From the NCBI GenBank assembly GCA_003209065.1, contig QCSX01000001.1, forward strand, positions 1-64,000: a DNA stretch of 64,000 nucleotides, written 5' to 3'. Below, piece by piece: positions 47,689-57,055 of the stretch. The notes beneath the pieces were generated by a model. It saw only the letters and a program-made list of their open reading frames with translations. It was not told where the DNA came from and did not search any database. Each line of letters starts with the position of its first letter. Position 1 is the stretch's first letter. A program made the position numbers and the translations under genes. The stretch is from Prochlorococcus sp. AG-670-N10 (GTDB lineage: Bacteria; Cyanobacteriota; Cyanobacteriia; PCC-6307; Cyanobiaceae).

Positions 47689-48780
47689 ATGATCGAAAAT
47701 TCTTCCCCAAGCGTAAAAGAAATTTCAGAAGATAAAGAAATTGAAAATTCAAATCTAGAAGAAAATACTTCAGAAAATCCAAAAGATGAAGATTTATCAT
47801 TTAACCCCAAGGATATTCCTTCTGCAGATTCTTCTTCAAGTAGAAGAAATAGTGATTTGGATAGTGCAGGATTTACTCAAGAAGATTTTGCCTCATTATT
47901 AGGAAAGTATGATTACAATTTTAAACCTGGTGATCTTGTAAAAGGTACAGTTTTTGCTTTAGAGCCTAAAGGAGCGATGATAGATATCGGCGCTAAGACT
48001 GCGGCGTTTATGCCTATGCAAGAAGTATCTATAAATAGAGTTGAAGGTTTAAGTGATGTTTTGCAGCCTTCAGAGACTAGAGAATTTTTTATAATGAGTG
48101 AAGAGAATGAAGATGGGCAATTAGCATTATCAATTAGAAGGATTGAATATCAAAGAGCTTGGGAAAGGGTAAGACAATTACAAAAGGAGGATGCCACCAT
48201 ATATTCTGAGGTTTTTGCTACTAATAGAGGAGGTGCTTTAGTCAGAGTTGAAGGATTGAGAGGTTTTATCCCAGGATCTCATATCAGTGCACGAAAAATA
48301 AAAGAAGATTTAGAGGGTGAGTATTTACCTTTAAAATTTCTGGAAGTAGATGAAGAAAGAAACAGATTAGTTTTGAGCCATCGAAGGGCTTTAGTTGAGA
48401 AAAAAATGAATAGACTTGAAGTAGGTGAAGTTGTTATAGGTTCGGTAAAAGGAATAAAACCTTATGGAGCTTTTATTGATATCGGAGGTGTAAGTGGTCT
48501 CTTACATATATCTGAAATCAGTCATGAGCATATTGAAACTCCTCATAATGTTTTGAATGTAAACGATCAAATGAAGGTCATGATAATAGATTTAGATTCC
48601 GAGAGAGGTAGAATATCTTTATCGACAAAAGCGTTAGAACCTGAACCAGGAGATATGTTAACAGACCCACAAAAAGTTTTTGATAAAGCTGAAGAAATGG
48701 CAGCAAAATATAAGCAAATGTTACTTGAGCAAACTGATGAGAATGAAGAGCAAGCTACAGAGAGTGTAGAAAGTGAATAA
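47689..48780 (+). CDS. rpsA: 30S ribosomal protein S1 (cyanobacterial type)
   Basis: 363 residues with three S1/OB domains. The first starts FKPGDLVKGTVFALEPKGAM, the second is degenerate (SEVFATNRGGALVRVEGLRGF), and the third is VGEVVIGSVKGIKPYGAFID with GLLHISEISHEH. Cyanobacterial S1 is shorter than the six-domain E. coli protein. It helps load mRNA, probably important because many genes here lack a strong Shine-Dalgarno. The N-terminal ~60 residues are a Glu/Ser-rich unstructured region. Confidence 0.95.
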   Translation: MIENSSPSVKEISEDKEIENSNLEENTSENPKDEDLSFNPKDIPSADSSSSRRNSDLDSAGFTQEDFASLLGKYDYNFKPGDLVKGTVFALEPKGAMIDIGAKTAAFMPMQEVSINRVEGLSDVLQPSETREFFIMSEENEDGQLALSIRRIEYQRAWERVRQLQKEDATIYSEVFATNRGGALVRVEGLRGFIPGSHISARKIKEDLEGEYLPLKFLEVDEERNRLVLSHRRALVEKKMNRLEVGEVVIGSVKGIKPYGAFIDIGGVSGLLHISEISHEHIETPHNVLNVNDQMKVMIIDLDSERGRISLSTKALEPEPGDMLTDPQKVFDKAEEMAAKYKQMLLEQTDENEEQATESVESE

Positions 48781-48903
48781 ACTTTTTTAAGTTTCTTTTG
48801 CTTTAAAAACAATTATCAAATTTTTATTGTTATTTCAACTTAATAACTATTGATTAATATTTACGATTTAATTTAGGATTAAAAGAAATTCTTAAAATTA
48901 TAA

Positions 48904-50145
48904 ATGAGTGATTTTATTTTTACTTCTGAATCCGTAACTGAAGGTCATCCTGACAAGATATGTGATCAAATAAGTGACGCGGTTTTAGATGCTTTATTGA
49001 CCGAAGATCCAGAAAGCAGAGTAGCCTGCGAAACAGTTGTAAATACTGGTCTTTGTTTACTTACAGGTGAAATAACCTCAAGAGCAAAGCTTGACTATAT
49101 AAAACTTGTAAGGAATGTAATTAAAGAAATTGGATATGAAGGTTCAAAAGCTGGGGGTTTTGACTCAAATAGCTGTGCAGTTTTAGTAGCTCTTGACGAG
49201 CAATCACCTGATATTTCCCAAGGAGTTAATGAAGCAGATGATCTGAACGAGGATTTGGAAAATAATACTGGGGCTGGTGATCAAGGGATAATGTTTGGCT
49301 ATGCATGTGATGAAACACCTGAATTAATGCCATTACCAATTAGCTTGGCGCACAGATTAGCAATACAACTCGCAAAAGTAAGACATGAAAAAGTGCTTGA
49401 TTATCTTCTTCCAGATGGAAAAACTCAAGTAAGTATTGATTACAAAAAAGGGGTTCCAGTTTCAATAAACACCATTTTAATTTCAACTCAGCATACGGCT
49501 GAGATTAATGGCATTACAAATGAGGAAGAAATTCGTCAAAAGATAACAGAAGATTTATGGTTCAATGTTGTATTACCAGCAACAGAAGATTTAGAAATCA
49601 AACCAACAATTCAAAAGACAAGATTCCTGGTGAACCCCACAGGCAAATTTGTCGTAGGAGGACCTCAAGGAGATGCAGGACTTACTGGCAGAAAAATAAT
49701 TGTAGATACTTATGGTGGATATGCAAGGCATGGAGGTGGGGCATTCTCAGGTAAAGATCCTACTAAAGTTGACAGATCAGCTGCTTATGCTGCACGTTAT
49801 GTGGCAAAAAGTATTGTTAAAGCAAAATTAGCAAAAAAGGCAGAAGTACAGCTAAGTTACGCTATTGGGGTTGCCAAACCAATTTCTATTCTTGTTGACA
49901 CTTTTGGTACTGGTATTATTTCTCAAGAAAATTTAAAAAAACTAATCAACAATAATTTTGATTTAAGGCCTGCAGCAATAATAAAAGAATTTGATCTAAG
50001 AAATCTCCCCAAAAAAATGGGCGGAAATTTTTTCAGAAAAACTGCATCCTATGGACATTTTGGTAGAAACGATCTAGATCTTCCTTGGGAAAGTGTAGAA
50101 AAAAAAGTAGCCCAGTTAGTAGAGGCATCAAAAGATTTTTTGTAA
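48904..50145 (+). CDS. metK: S-adenosylmethionine synthetase MetK
   Basis: 413 residues. Signature motifs: [35 protein letters not shown] and the glycine-rich [19 protein letters not shown]. It makes SAM from methionine and ATP, feeding the methyltransferases of this and other loci. Followed 6 bases later by the FGGY kinase gene, so the two are an operon. Confidence 0.98.
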   Translation: MSDFIFTSESVTEGHPDKICDQISDAVLDALLTEDPESRVACETVVNTGLCLLTGEITSRAKLDYIKLVRNVIKEIGYEGSKAGGFDSNSCAVLVALDEQSPDISQGVNEADDLNEDLENNTGAGDQGIMFGYACDETPELMPLPISLAHRLAIQLAKVRHEKVLDYLLPDGKTQVSIDYKKGVPVSINTILISTQHTAEINGITNEEEIRQKITEDLWFNVVLPATEDLEIKPTIQKTRFLVNPTGKFVVGGPQGDAGLTGRKIIVDTYGGYARHGGGAFSGKDPTKVDRSAAYAARYVAKSIVKAKLAKKAEVQLSYAIGVAKPISILVDTFGTGIISQENLKKLINNNFDLRPAAIIKEFDLRNLPKKMGGNFFRKTASYGHFGRNDLDLPWESVEKKVAQLVEASKDFL

Positions 50146-50151
50146 ATATTC

Positions 50152-51384
50152 ATGCAAGATAACTTTTTTGGAGGGTTAGATTTTGGTGCTAGTGGTGCAA
50201 GAATATCCATAATTAATTTTAAAAAGGAATTAAGATTTTCAAACTCTGTTCAATGTGAATACGACCTAAAAAATCCTAATTCTTGGATTCATTCTTGTGA
50301 AAAGCTTTTACATAGTTTGCCTCTTGATATAAAAAGCAATATGGTTAATTTAGCAATCTCTAGCACCTCTGGAACTTTAACAGCTTGTAATTTAAGAGGA
50401 GATCCGATTGGAGAAGCTATACCTTATGATCAACCATGTAATGAAAATAAAATTCTCATTGAATCTATCACGGTTGGAGAAGATCATTTACAAACCCCAT
50501 ACAGCAGTCTCGCTAAAGCATTAAAACTAATAGATAAGTTTGGTGAAAATATTCTTTTAAGACATCAATCCGACTTCATAAATGGATGGTTTTTGAAAGA
50601 TTGGACATATGGAGAAGAAGGAAATAATATCAAGCTTGGTTGGGATCTAATAAAAGAATCTTGGCCAAAAAGTTATCTCAATACTTCATGGCAAAAATGC
50701 TTACCTAAAATAATTAAAAGTGGAAAAATCTTAGGTCAAATCGATACTGACTTAGCAGAAAGGTTCAAATTAAATAAGAAGATAATATTGGTCTCGGGAA
50801 CAACTGATTCAAATGCAGCTTTTTTAGCTGCAGGTTTGAGAAAAGAAGAAGGTCTAACGCTTTTAGGAACCACAATCGTAGTTAAAAAAATTAATAAGAC
50901 CCCAATAAAAGAGAAGGGAATTACAACTCATCGAGTAAGTAAAGACTGGATATGTGGAGGGGCATCAAACGCTGGCTGCGGAGTTTTATCTCAATTTTTT
51001 TCTGATTTAGAAATAAAAGAACTCAGCAGACAAATAAATACCTCAAAAAAAACTTCCCTAAATCTTTTACCACTCAATAGTAGAGGTGAGAGATTTCCTG
51101 TTAATAATCCTTTTTTGGAACCAATTCTTAGCCCTAGGCCAGTAAGCGACTCACTTTATTTACAGGCATTATTCGAGGGGTTAGCAAGAATTGAATTGAA
51201 AGGATGGGAAAAACTATATGAGCTGACAGGTTCATTTCCAAAAAGAATTGTTACTGCTGGTGGAGGGTCAAAAAATCCTCAATGGAGAGCAATAAGAGAA
51301 CGAGTTATTAATATCCCTATAGTTTCATGTAAAAAAACGACTTCATTTGGGACAGCTTTATTAGCTATTAATGCAAATCGATAG
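50152..51384 (+). CDS. FGGY-family carbohydrate kinase
   Basis: 410 residues, the FGGY actin-like kinase fold: GGLDFGASGARISIINF (phosphate-1), a central LVSGTTDSNAAFLAAG and the adenosine motif TAGGGSKNPQWRAIR. It is shorter than typical xylulose kinases (~500). Cyanobacterial proteins of this type have been linked to D-ribulose phosphorylation, but here this is an inference. It is in an operon with metK, with no obvious pathway link. Confidence 0.85.
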   Translation: MQDNFFGGLDFGASGARISIINFKKELRFSNSVQCEYDLKNPNSWIHSCEKLLHSLPLDIKSNMVNLAISSTSGTLTACNLRGDPIGEAIPYDQPCNENKILIESITVGEDHLQTPYSSLAKALKLIDKFGENILLRHQSDFINGWFLKDWTYGEEGNNIKLGWDLIKESWPKSYLNTSWQKCLPKIIKSGKILGQIDTDLAERFKLNKKIILVSGTTDSNAAFLAAGLRKEEGLTLLGTTIVVKKINKTPIKEKGITTHRVSKDWICGGASNAGCGVLSQFFSDLEIKELSRQINTSKKTSLNLLPLNSRGERFPVNNPFLEPILSPRPVSDSLYLQALFEGLARIELKGWEKLYELTGSFPKRIVTAGGGSKNPQWRAIRERVINIPIVSCKKTTSFGTALLAINANR

Positions 51385-51476
51385 ATTTGCTTCGTTAAAT
51401 CTTTAATCAAGATATAAAATTTTAATGAAAAGGGTTTCACAAACTACACATCTTAATTTAGAGTATATAAATTAGA

Positions 51477-51549
51477 GCCGGGATAGCTCAGTTGGTAGAG
51501 CAGGCGACTGAAAATCGCCGTGTCCCCAGTTCAAATCTGGGTCCTGGCA
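51477..51549 (+). tRNA. trnF-GAA: tRNA-Phe (anticodon GAA)
   Basis: 73 bases, acceptor GCCGGGA/TCCTGGC (one G-U pair) with discriminator A. Anticodon GAA lies in the loop CTGAAAA, T-loop TTCAAAT. Confidence 0.97.
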
Positions 51550-51556
51550 CCTTTAT

Positions 51557-51581
51557 AAACCTGTCTTTGACAGGTTTTTTT
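51557..51581 (+). terminator. Intrinsic terminator after tRNA-Phe
   Basis: A 9-bp stem AAACCTGTC/GACAGGTTT with a TTT loop and seven Ts (51575-51581), 8 bases after the tRNA. Confidence 0.92.
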
Positions 51582-51605
51582 ATGAATATTTATAAATTTA
51601 AATTT

Positions 51606-52025
51606 TTAGTTATCAACTCTACATACTTGACCAATCACACCCAAAATTAGTTGGTCTCCATTTGGATCTTGCCAATCAGCAAAATTATTTAAATGACTAT
51701 TTTCCTCATCTGTGAAAACATCAACATCTCTAAAAGATTTCTCAAAACAGTTTATGTCCATTGTATAAAGAATATCTTGTGTTATTTCACTTTTAGTTTT
51801 TGGAATAAATTTGCTCAATACTCTAACAGAGCCATCTTCATTCCTTTTTATACTTTTTCTATCCCATAATTGTTCACCATATTCACTAATTGGAACCTCA
51901 ACCCAATCATGAGAAAAAGCATATAATTGTTTTATTGATATACAAAAAGAGCAAATCATAGACAGAACTAAAGACAAGATAGTAAAAACAAGTTTTGACG
52001 AAAAACTATTCTTGGCTTGAATCAT
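51606..52025 (-). CDS. Exported hypothetical protein (139 aa)
   Basis: 139 residues. An N-terminal hydrophobic segment after a basic start (SSKLVFTILSLVLSMICSFC) looks like a signal peptide or anchor. The rest is polar and beta-rich, with HDWVEVPISEYGEQLWDRKS, RVLSKFIPK and GDQLILGVIGQVC. The pattern of a short exported domain with a late Cys resembles small periplasmic proteins of cyanobacteria that I cannot name. Monocistronic. Confidence 0.65.
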   Translation of the reverse strand: MIQAKNSFSSKLVFTILSLVLSMICSFCISIKQLYAFSHDWVEVPISEYGEQLWDRKSIKRNEDGSVRVLSKFIPKTKSEITQDILYTMDINCFEKSFRDVDVFTDEENSHLNNFADWQDPNGDQLILGVIGQVCRVDN

Positions 52026-52251
52026 GATATTTTCGAATATTGAAAATCAATAAATTGAATTTTTGAAAAAAAATAAATCTTATTAATTATCAAATTTGAT
52101 TCAGAATTTACTAATTTAGTCTGCTTAAATCTTAATTTAAAAAATAAGATTAAAAACTTTGTAAAAAATTTTTATTGATTAGTATTTCTATTATAGATAC
52201 AATCAATTATTAATTTCTAAAAGTTAGCTCTCAAAAATTTTCTGACCAATA

Positions 52252-52887
52252 ATGAATAAAATTCAAAAATTCCTCTCAGTAGTTTTTTTTATAGCAATAT
52301 TTGTTGTATTAATTTATTTCATACAAAACTATGGCATCGAACCTCTCAGGAACAAAGTAGAGAGTATGGGGATATGGGCCCCTTTTGGAATATTTGTTCT
52401 AAGAGGAGTAAGTATAATTTTACCTGCTCTTCCAAGTTCGGCCTATTCACTTCTGGCTGGCTCCTTACTAGGATTCCAAAAAGGTTACATAACAATTATC
52501 TTTTCTGATCTCGTTTTTTGCCAAGCAGCTTTTTTCATAGCAAGATATTTTGGTCGTGATCCTGTACGTGGTTTAGTAGGCTCAAAAGCAATGAAAAGAA
52601 TTGAAAATTTTAATCAAAACCAATTAGAAGAAAATTTCTTCCTAATGACAGGTCTTCTTATGACTGGACTTTTTGATTTTCTCAGCTACGCAATCGGTAT
52701 TGGAGGAACTCGATGGAAAATATTCACCCCAGCTTTACTAATAAGTCTTCTAATCAGTGATTCTATTCTTGTTGCTGTAGGAGCTGGAGTCAGTCAGGGA
52801 GCAGGTTTATTCCTAGGAATAGCTCTTTTAGGCATGTTTGCTTTAGCAACTATTTCAGGTTTAGCAAAAAGAAAAATTCCAAAATAA
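52252..52887 (+). CDS. VTT/DedA-type (TVP38/TMEM64) membrane protein
   Basis: 211 residues, five or six hydrophobic helices. The VTT (SNARE-associated, DedA-like) signature is visible: the re-entrant region GVSIILPALPSSAYSLLAG, then LGFQKGYITIIFSDL and RYFGRDPVRGLVG. Family members are thought to act as lipid scramblases or transporters of undecaprenyl-phosphate type carriers. The substrate is not predictable. Single gene, ATG start. Confidence 0.88.
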   Translation: MNKIQKFLSVVFFIAIFVVLIYFIQNYGIEPLRNKVESMGIWAPFGIFVLRGVSIILPALPSSAYSLLAGSLLGFQKGYITIIFSDLVFCQAAFFIARYFGRDPVRGLVGSKAMKRIENFNQNQLEENFFLMTGLLMTGLFDFLSYAIGIGGTRWKIFTPALLISLLISDSILVAVGAGVSQGAGLFLGIALLGMFALATISGLAKRKIPK

Positions 52888-53004
52888 GGCAAGAATTAAT
52901 TATCTTAAAACCATCTATAAAAGATATAACATTTTTGCAAAAAACAACATTAAACCTGACTATTCATGTAAGAATATAATTCTGTTGATTTTACAAATTT
53001 TTAG

Positions 53005-53184
53005 ATGACTCCATTTAGACCTACATCACACGATCGACCTGGAGAACAAATATCAACTACGCCTTCCGGATTAAAAGTAACTTCTGCAAAAAGATTAATG
53101 GTTGATTCAATGGTAAGGATGATTCAAAAAGCTACCAATCAATCAGTAGAAGATAAACTTGACGAAGAATCTAATAACAATTAA
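53005..53184 (+). CDS. Small hypothetical protein (59 aa) upstream of cpeS
   Basis: ATG start, 59 residues, soluble. The N-terminus [20 protein letters not shown] is proline/threonine-rich and the C-terminal part a charged helix ([17 protein letters not shown]) ending in Asn. It overlaps the TTG start of cpeS by 26 bases, which suggests translational coupling. It may belong with the phycoerythrin remnant cluster, but no family is recognised. Confidence 0.6.
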   Translation: MTPFRPTSHDRPGEQISTTPSGLKVTSAKRLMVDSMVRMIQKATNQSVEDKLDEESNNN

Positions 53185-53710
53185 TCAATTTATTCGAAAA
53201 AGTTTAGGAGAGTGGAAATCCATAAGAAGCACTCATTCTTTGGCTTTTCAGGAAGTTGAAAATTCAACTAGCAAAATAATAATAAAAGAGTTAGAAATCA
53301 ATAATAAAAATGTAATCGAACTTTTAGAAAAATTTAATTCCACCTCTAAACCCTCTGTTATTGCATTATCAATAAGCTGGAGGGCAATAAGCGATTGGGA
53401 GATAGATCAAGAAATTGAAGAAGATAAAACTATATTATTGTTTTTACCAAAGGATAAAAATAAAGGGATCGTTCTTCGTAATAAGGGATATACTGAATCC
53501 GTGATTTCTTCGTCAGAATATTTGATTGATGAAAATGATAACTTAAATATTAAAACTATTTACAGTTCGAAAGTTTCTGAAGAGAGAATTTGTTTTTTAT
53601 CAGCTCATATAAGATCCAGATATTCAGTAATTAGAAATCACGAAAACAATACCGTTATACAAACCTCACATACATCAGAGATAAGAAATATGTCTATTTT
53701 AAAAGATTGA
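53159..53710 (+). CDS. cpeS: CpeS/CpcS-family bilin lyase
   Basis: 183 residues from TTG at 53159. The lipocalin-like S-type lyase motifs are clear: [32 protein letters not shown], the RGY-like block RNKGYTESV and a C-terminal [18 protein letters not shown]. CpeS attaches phycoerythrobilin to Cys82 of the phycoerythrin beta chain, and an ortholog from strain MED4 has been characterised with this specificity. Its convergent neighbour is the degenerate cpeB. The two overlap by 17 bases at their ends. Confidence 0.85.
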   Translation: MTKNLITINQFIRKSLGEWKSIRSTHSLAFQEVENSTSKIIIKELEINNKNVIELLEKFNSTSKPSVIALSISWRAISDWEIDQEIEEDKTILLFLPKDKNKGIVLRNKGYTESVISSSEYLIDENDNLNIKTIYSSKVSEERICFLSAHIRSRYSVIRNHENNTVIQTSHTSEIRNMSILKD

Positions 53711-54221
53711 TTATTCTTTCAAATTGAAACTCTGTATTAGAAATTAAATCAGGAAGAAATTCTTTTTCTCCTTTCATAGTATTTACAGTAGATTTTAAAT
53801 CAGAAATAGTTGAATCTCTCATCAGTTCAAAAACTCGGATAGCATTTTTTAAAGGTACACCAAGGGCTAAATAAGTATTTTTAAGGTCCTTTAAACAGTT
53901 TTTAGATAAAACTGATTCATCATCAGAAATCAAAAGGTAAGAAATAATCCTTAAAATTATTTCTCCATCTCTTAGACAGACAGACATCTTATTTGTGGTA
54001 TCTATAGATATTTTTGTATTAACAGAATCTTGATTTTCACAAATCATTGCAGTTACAGCATCAGCAGCAATTGCGTGAGAATTATTTGTTATTGAATTTA
54101 TTGCATCTAATCTTGAGTTTGCAGTATTTATAAATTCTTTTATGTCTTCAATATTTTTATTACTTATATTTTCTAATTCACTAACAGTTGATAAGATTTG
54201 ATTACTATTTGAAACTTTCAT
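53694..54221 (-). CDS. cpeB: Degenerate phycoerythrin beta chain
   Basis: 175 residues. The phycobiliprotein core is recognisable: [31 protein letters not shown] and [18 protein letters not shown]. Cys61 and Cys82 are kept, but the Cys50 position is Ala and the C-terminal chromophore Cys (near 165) is absent. Only one bilin, at Cys82, should attach. HL Prochlorococcus keep such a beta chain without a phycobilisome; a photoreceptor-like role has been proposed. No alpha chain gene is nearby. Convergent overlap with cpeS. Confidence 0.88.
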   Translation of the reverse strand: MKVSNSNQILSTVSELENISNKNIEDIKEFINTANSRLDAINSITNNSHAIAADAVTAMICENQDSVNTKISIDTTNKMSVCLRDGEIILRIISYLLISDDESVLSKNCLKDLKNTYLALGVPLKNAIRVFELMRDSTISDLKSTVNTMKGEKEFLPDLISNTEFQFERIINLLK

Positions 54222-54401
54222 TCTTAAATTTAAAAACTTGAAATTTCTATTTATTTATAATAGATCAGAGTAAATTAAAATAATTAACTCTTAAAATAAA
54301 CGAAATGGTTCTTAATCAAAAACTACATTTCGAAGTGATATTCCAAATACTGTAAATAAAAAAATTTTTTCGCTAAGATAGAATCATTATTCCTTAAAAC
54401 T

Positions 54402-54602
54402 TTGGATAAACAAGAATTAAAATTATCAAAAAAACTTGTTTCTTCTTATAAAAAAAGATTAGAAAAAGAAATTCTTGAGAGAAGTGTTAAATTAAAAATG
54501 CCTCAGAATAAGTTTGAAGAAATTATCAATAATAATAATGAACTAATAAACCTAAAAAAAGCATTACAAGAATTAGAGACTAACCCTCAATCTTCAAATT
54601 AA
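54402..54602 (+). CDS. Small charged helical protein (66 aa)
   Basis: 66 residues from a TTG start at 54402. Almost all helix-forming: KKLVSSYKKRLEKEILERSV, then PQNKFEEIINNNNELINLKK, ending in a Ser/Asn tail. It looks like a short coiled coil. It precedes the helicase gene by 37 bases on the same strand and may be co-transcribed with it. No known family. Confidence 0.5.
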   Translation: MDKQELKLSKKLVSSYKKRLEKEILERSVKLKMPQNKFEEIINNNNELINLKKALQELETNPQSSN

Positions 54603-54639
54603 AGTAAGGTAAAAATTTTAATAATACAACCTATAAAAA

Positions 54640-57048
54640 GTGCATCAAACCAACAACTTCCTTTTTAAATCGTTAAATAATGCACAACTAAAAGCTGTAA
54701 ATCATATCAATGGGCCACTGCTAGTTGTAGCAGGTGCAGGTAGTGGGAAAACCAAGGCTCTTACTCATAGAATTGCAAACTTAATTGAAAATAACTCTGT
54801 AGATCCCTATAACATTCTCGCAGTAACTTTTACAAATAAAGCTGCTAAAGAAATGAAAGCAAGACTTCAAGTACTACTTGCGCAAGAAATAGCTTTAAAT
54901 CAATTTGGGCAGCCTTGGTCAACCCTCAAGGAATTTGATCAGAATCAATTAAGAACAAATATTGATCAAGAGAGACTGAGGGACCTATGGATAGGAACTT
55001 TTCATGCATTATTTTCAAGACTATTAAGATACGATATAGAAAAATATCAAGATCCTGAAGGCTTAACCTGGACACGGCAATTTTCTATTTATGATGAGAC
55101 AGATTCTCAGACCCTAGTAAAAGAAATTGTTAGTCAAGATATGAGTCTTGATCCTAAAAGATTTGATCCCAAGAAAATTAAGAGGGCTATTAGTAACGCA
55201 AAAAATCAATGTTTTACAGCTAATGACCTTGAAGAAAAAGCTGATAATCATTTTGATAAAATAATTGCAGATGCTTACAGAAGATATAGGATATCTCTCT
55301 CAAAAAATAATGCTTTAGACTTTGATGATCTTCTACTACTTCCTGTTTTTTTATTAAGGCAAAATGATTTAGTTAGAGATTACTGGCATAAAAGATTCCA
55401 GCATATATTAGTTGATGAATATCAAGATACAAATAGGACACAATATGAACTGATTAAATTAATTACGGCTGGGAATACTGAACCGAACAAATTTTGCGAA
55501 TGGAATGATAGATCAATTTTTGTTGTCGGAGATGCGGATCAAAGTATTTATAGTTTTAGGGCAGCAGATTTCAGAATATTAATTGGATTTCAAGAAGACT
55601 TTAAAAATTCATCTAATAATGATCAAAAAGCCTCTCTGGTTAAATTAGAAGAAAACTATAGATCTTCATCAAATATTCTTACCGCTGCAAACTCTTTGAT
55701 TGAAAATAATACTGAAAGAATTGATAAAGTTTTAAGGCCTACAAGGGAGGAAGGAGAACTTTTAAAGTTGCTAAGCTGCGATGATGAGATATCTGAAGCT
55801 GAGGCAATAACAACAAAATTAAGGTCTCTAAATAATTATAATAATCAACCAATCTGGAAAAATTTTGCAATCCTCTACAGAACTAGGGCTCAGTCTAGAG
55901 TATTAGAAGAATCTCTTGTAAGGTGGAGAATTCCATATACAATCTTTGGCGGATTACGTTTTTATGACAGAAGAGAAGTAAAAGATGCTATCGCTTATTT
56001 AAAAGTCTTAGTAAATTCTTCAGATAATGTAAGCCTTTTAAGAATCATAAATGTCCCGAGAAGGGGTATAGGAAAAACAACTATTCAAAAGCTTAATGAG
56101 CTATCAAATAAGTTGAACCTTCCTTTATGGGAGGTCATAAATGACAAACAAAGCTTAGATGAGACTATAGGCAGATCATCAAAGGGCATTAATAAATTCA
56201 CAGAGCTTATGAATGACCTTCTTTGCTATATAGAGAACTCGGGGCCTGCTCAAATTCTTCAATTAATTCTAGAAAAAAGCGGTTACTTAAGTGATTTATT
56301 AACAAGTGGTTCAGAGGAATCTGAAGATAGGAGAAATAATCTTCAGGAATTAATAAATGCTGCTATTCAATTTGAAGAAGAGACCGAGAACCCAGATGTA
56401 GAGGGATTCTTGTCAACAGCAGCTTTAACAACAGACAATGATACAAAAAAAAATCATCCTAACTCTGTCACTTTAATGACTCTTCATAATAGTAAAGGAT
56501 TAGAATTTCAAAATGTATTTATAACTGGACTAGAACAAGGTTTATTTCCAAGCCACAGGTCAATTGATACTCCTTCTCTTCTAGAAGAAGAAAGAAGATT
56601 ATGCTATGTAGGCATAACAAGAGCTAAAGAGAGAGTTTTCTTATCACATGCAAGAGAGAGAAGATTGTGGGGAGGCATGCGAGAAGCAACAATTCCTTCA
56701 ATATTTCTCTCAGAAATACCAGAAGAACTAATTGACGGGGAATTACCTCAATCAGGTGGTACTTCTATCAGAAGGGATCGTCATCTTGACCGTTTAACAA
56801 GAGTGGATAGAAAAGATTCAAATGAATTTATTAATAGACCTATAAATGCAGTAAGAAAACTATATTCAGGACCCAGTAAAGGAAAAAGTTGGTTGATTGG
56901 AGATAAAGTAATTCACTCTAAATTTGGCAAAGGTGAAATTATACATATTTTTGGCAGTGGCGAAAAAATATCCTTAGCAGTAAAGTTTGGTGATAAAGGG
57001 AGCAAAATTTTAGACCCAAGATTAGCTCCAATAAGAGCAATAAACTGA
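54640..57048 (+). CDS. pcrA: UvrD/PcrA-type DNA helicase
   Basis: 802 residues from a GTG start (54640). SF1 helicase motifs in order: Walker A GAGSGKTKALTHRIA (31-45), NNILAVTFTNKAAKEM-like Ia, Walker B DEYQDTNRTQY, motif III GDADQSIYSFRAAD, motif V LMTLHNSKGLEFQNVF and VI RLCYVGITRAKERV. The C-terminal ~60 residues carry the Tudor-like GDKVIHSKFGKGEI domain that contacts RNA polymerase in PcrA. It unwinds DNA 3' to 5' in repair and clears replication blocks. cca follows 7 bases later. Confidence 0.95.
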   Translation: MHQTNNFLFKSLNNAQLKAVNHINGPLLVVAGAGSGKTKALTHRIANLIENNSVDPYNILAVTFTNKAAKEMKARLQVLLAQEIALNQFGQPWSTLKEFDQNQLRTNIDQERLRDLWIGTFHALFSRLLRYDIEKYQDPEGLTWTRQFSIYDETDSQTLVKEIVSQDMSLDPKRFDPKKIKRAISNAKNQCFTANDLEEKADNHFDKIIADAYRRYRISLSKNNALDFDDLLLLPVFLLRQNDLVRDYWHKRFQHILVDEYQDTNRTQYELIKLITAGNTEPNKFCEWNDRSIFVVGDADQSIYSFRAADFRILIGFQEDFKNSSNNDQKASLVKLEENYRSSSNILTAANSLIENNTERIDKVLRPTREEGELLKLLSCDDEISEAEAITTKLRSLNNYNNQPIWKNFAILYRTRAQSRVLEESLVRWRIPYTIFGGLRFYDRREVKDAIAYLKVLVNSSDNVSLLRIINVPRRGIGKTTIQKLNELSNKLNLPLWEVINDKQSLDETIGRSSKGINKFTELMNDLLCYIENSGPAQILQLILEKSGYLSDLLTSGSEESEDRRNNLQELINAAIQFEEETENPDVEGFLSTAALTTDNDTKKNHPNSVTLMTLHNSKGLEFQNVFITGLEQGLFPSHRSIDTPSLLEEERRLCYVGITRAKERVFLSHARERRLWGGMREATIPSIFLSEIPEELIDGELPQSGGTSIRRDRHLDRLTRVDRKDSNEFINRPINAVRKLYSGPSKGKSWLIGDKVIHSKFGKGEIIHIFGSGEKISLAVKFGDKGSKILDPRLAPIRAIN

Positions 57049-57055
57049 AATTTGA

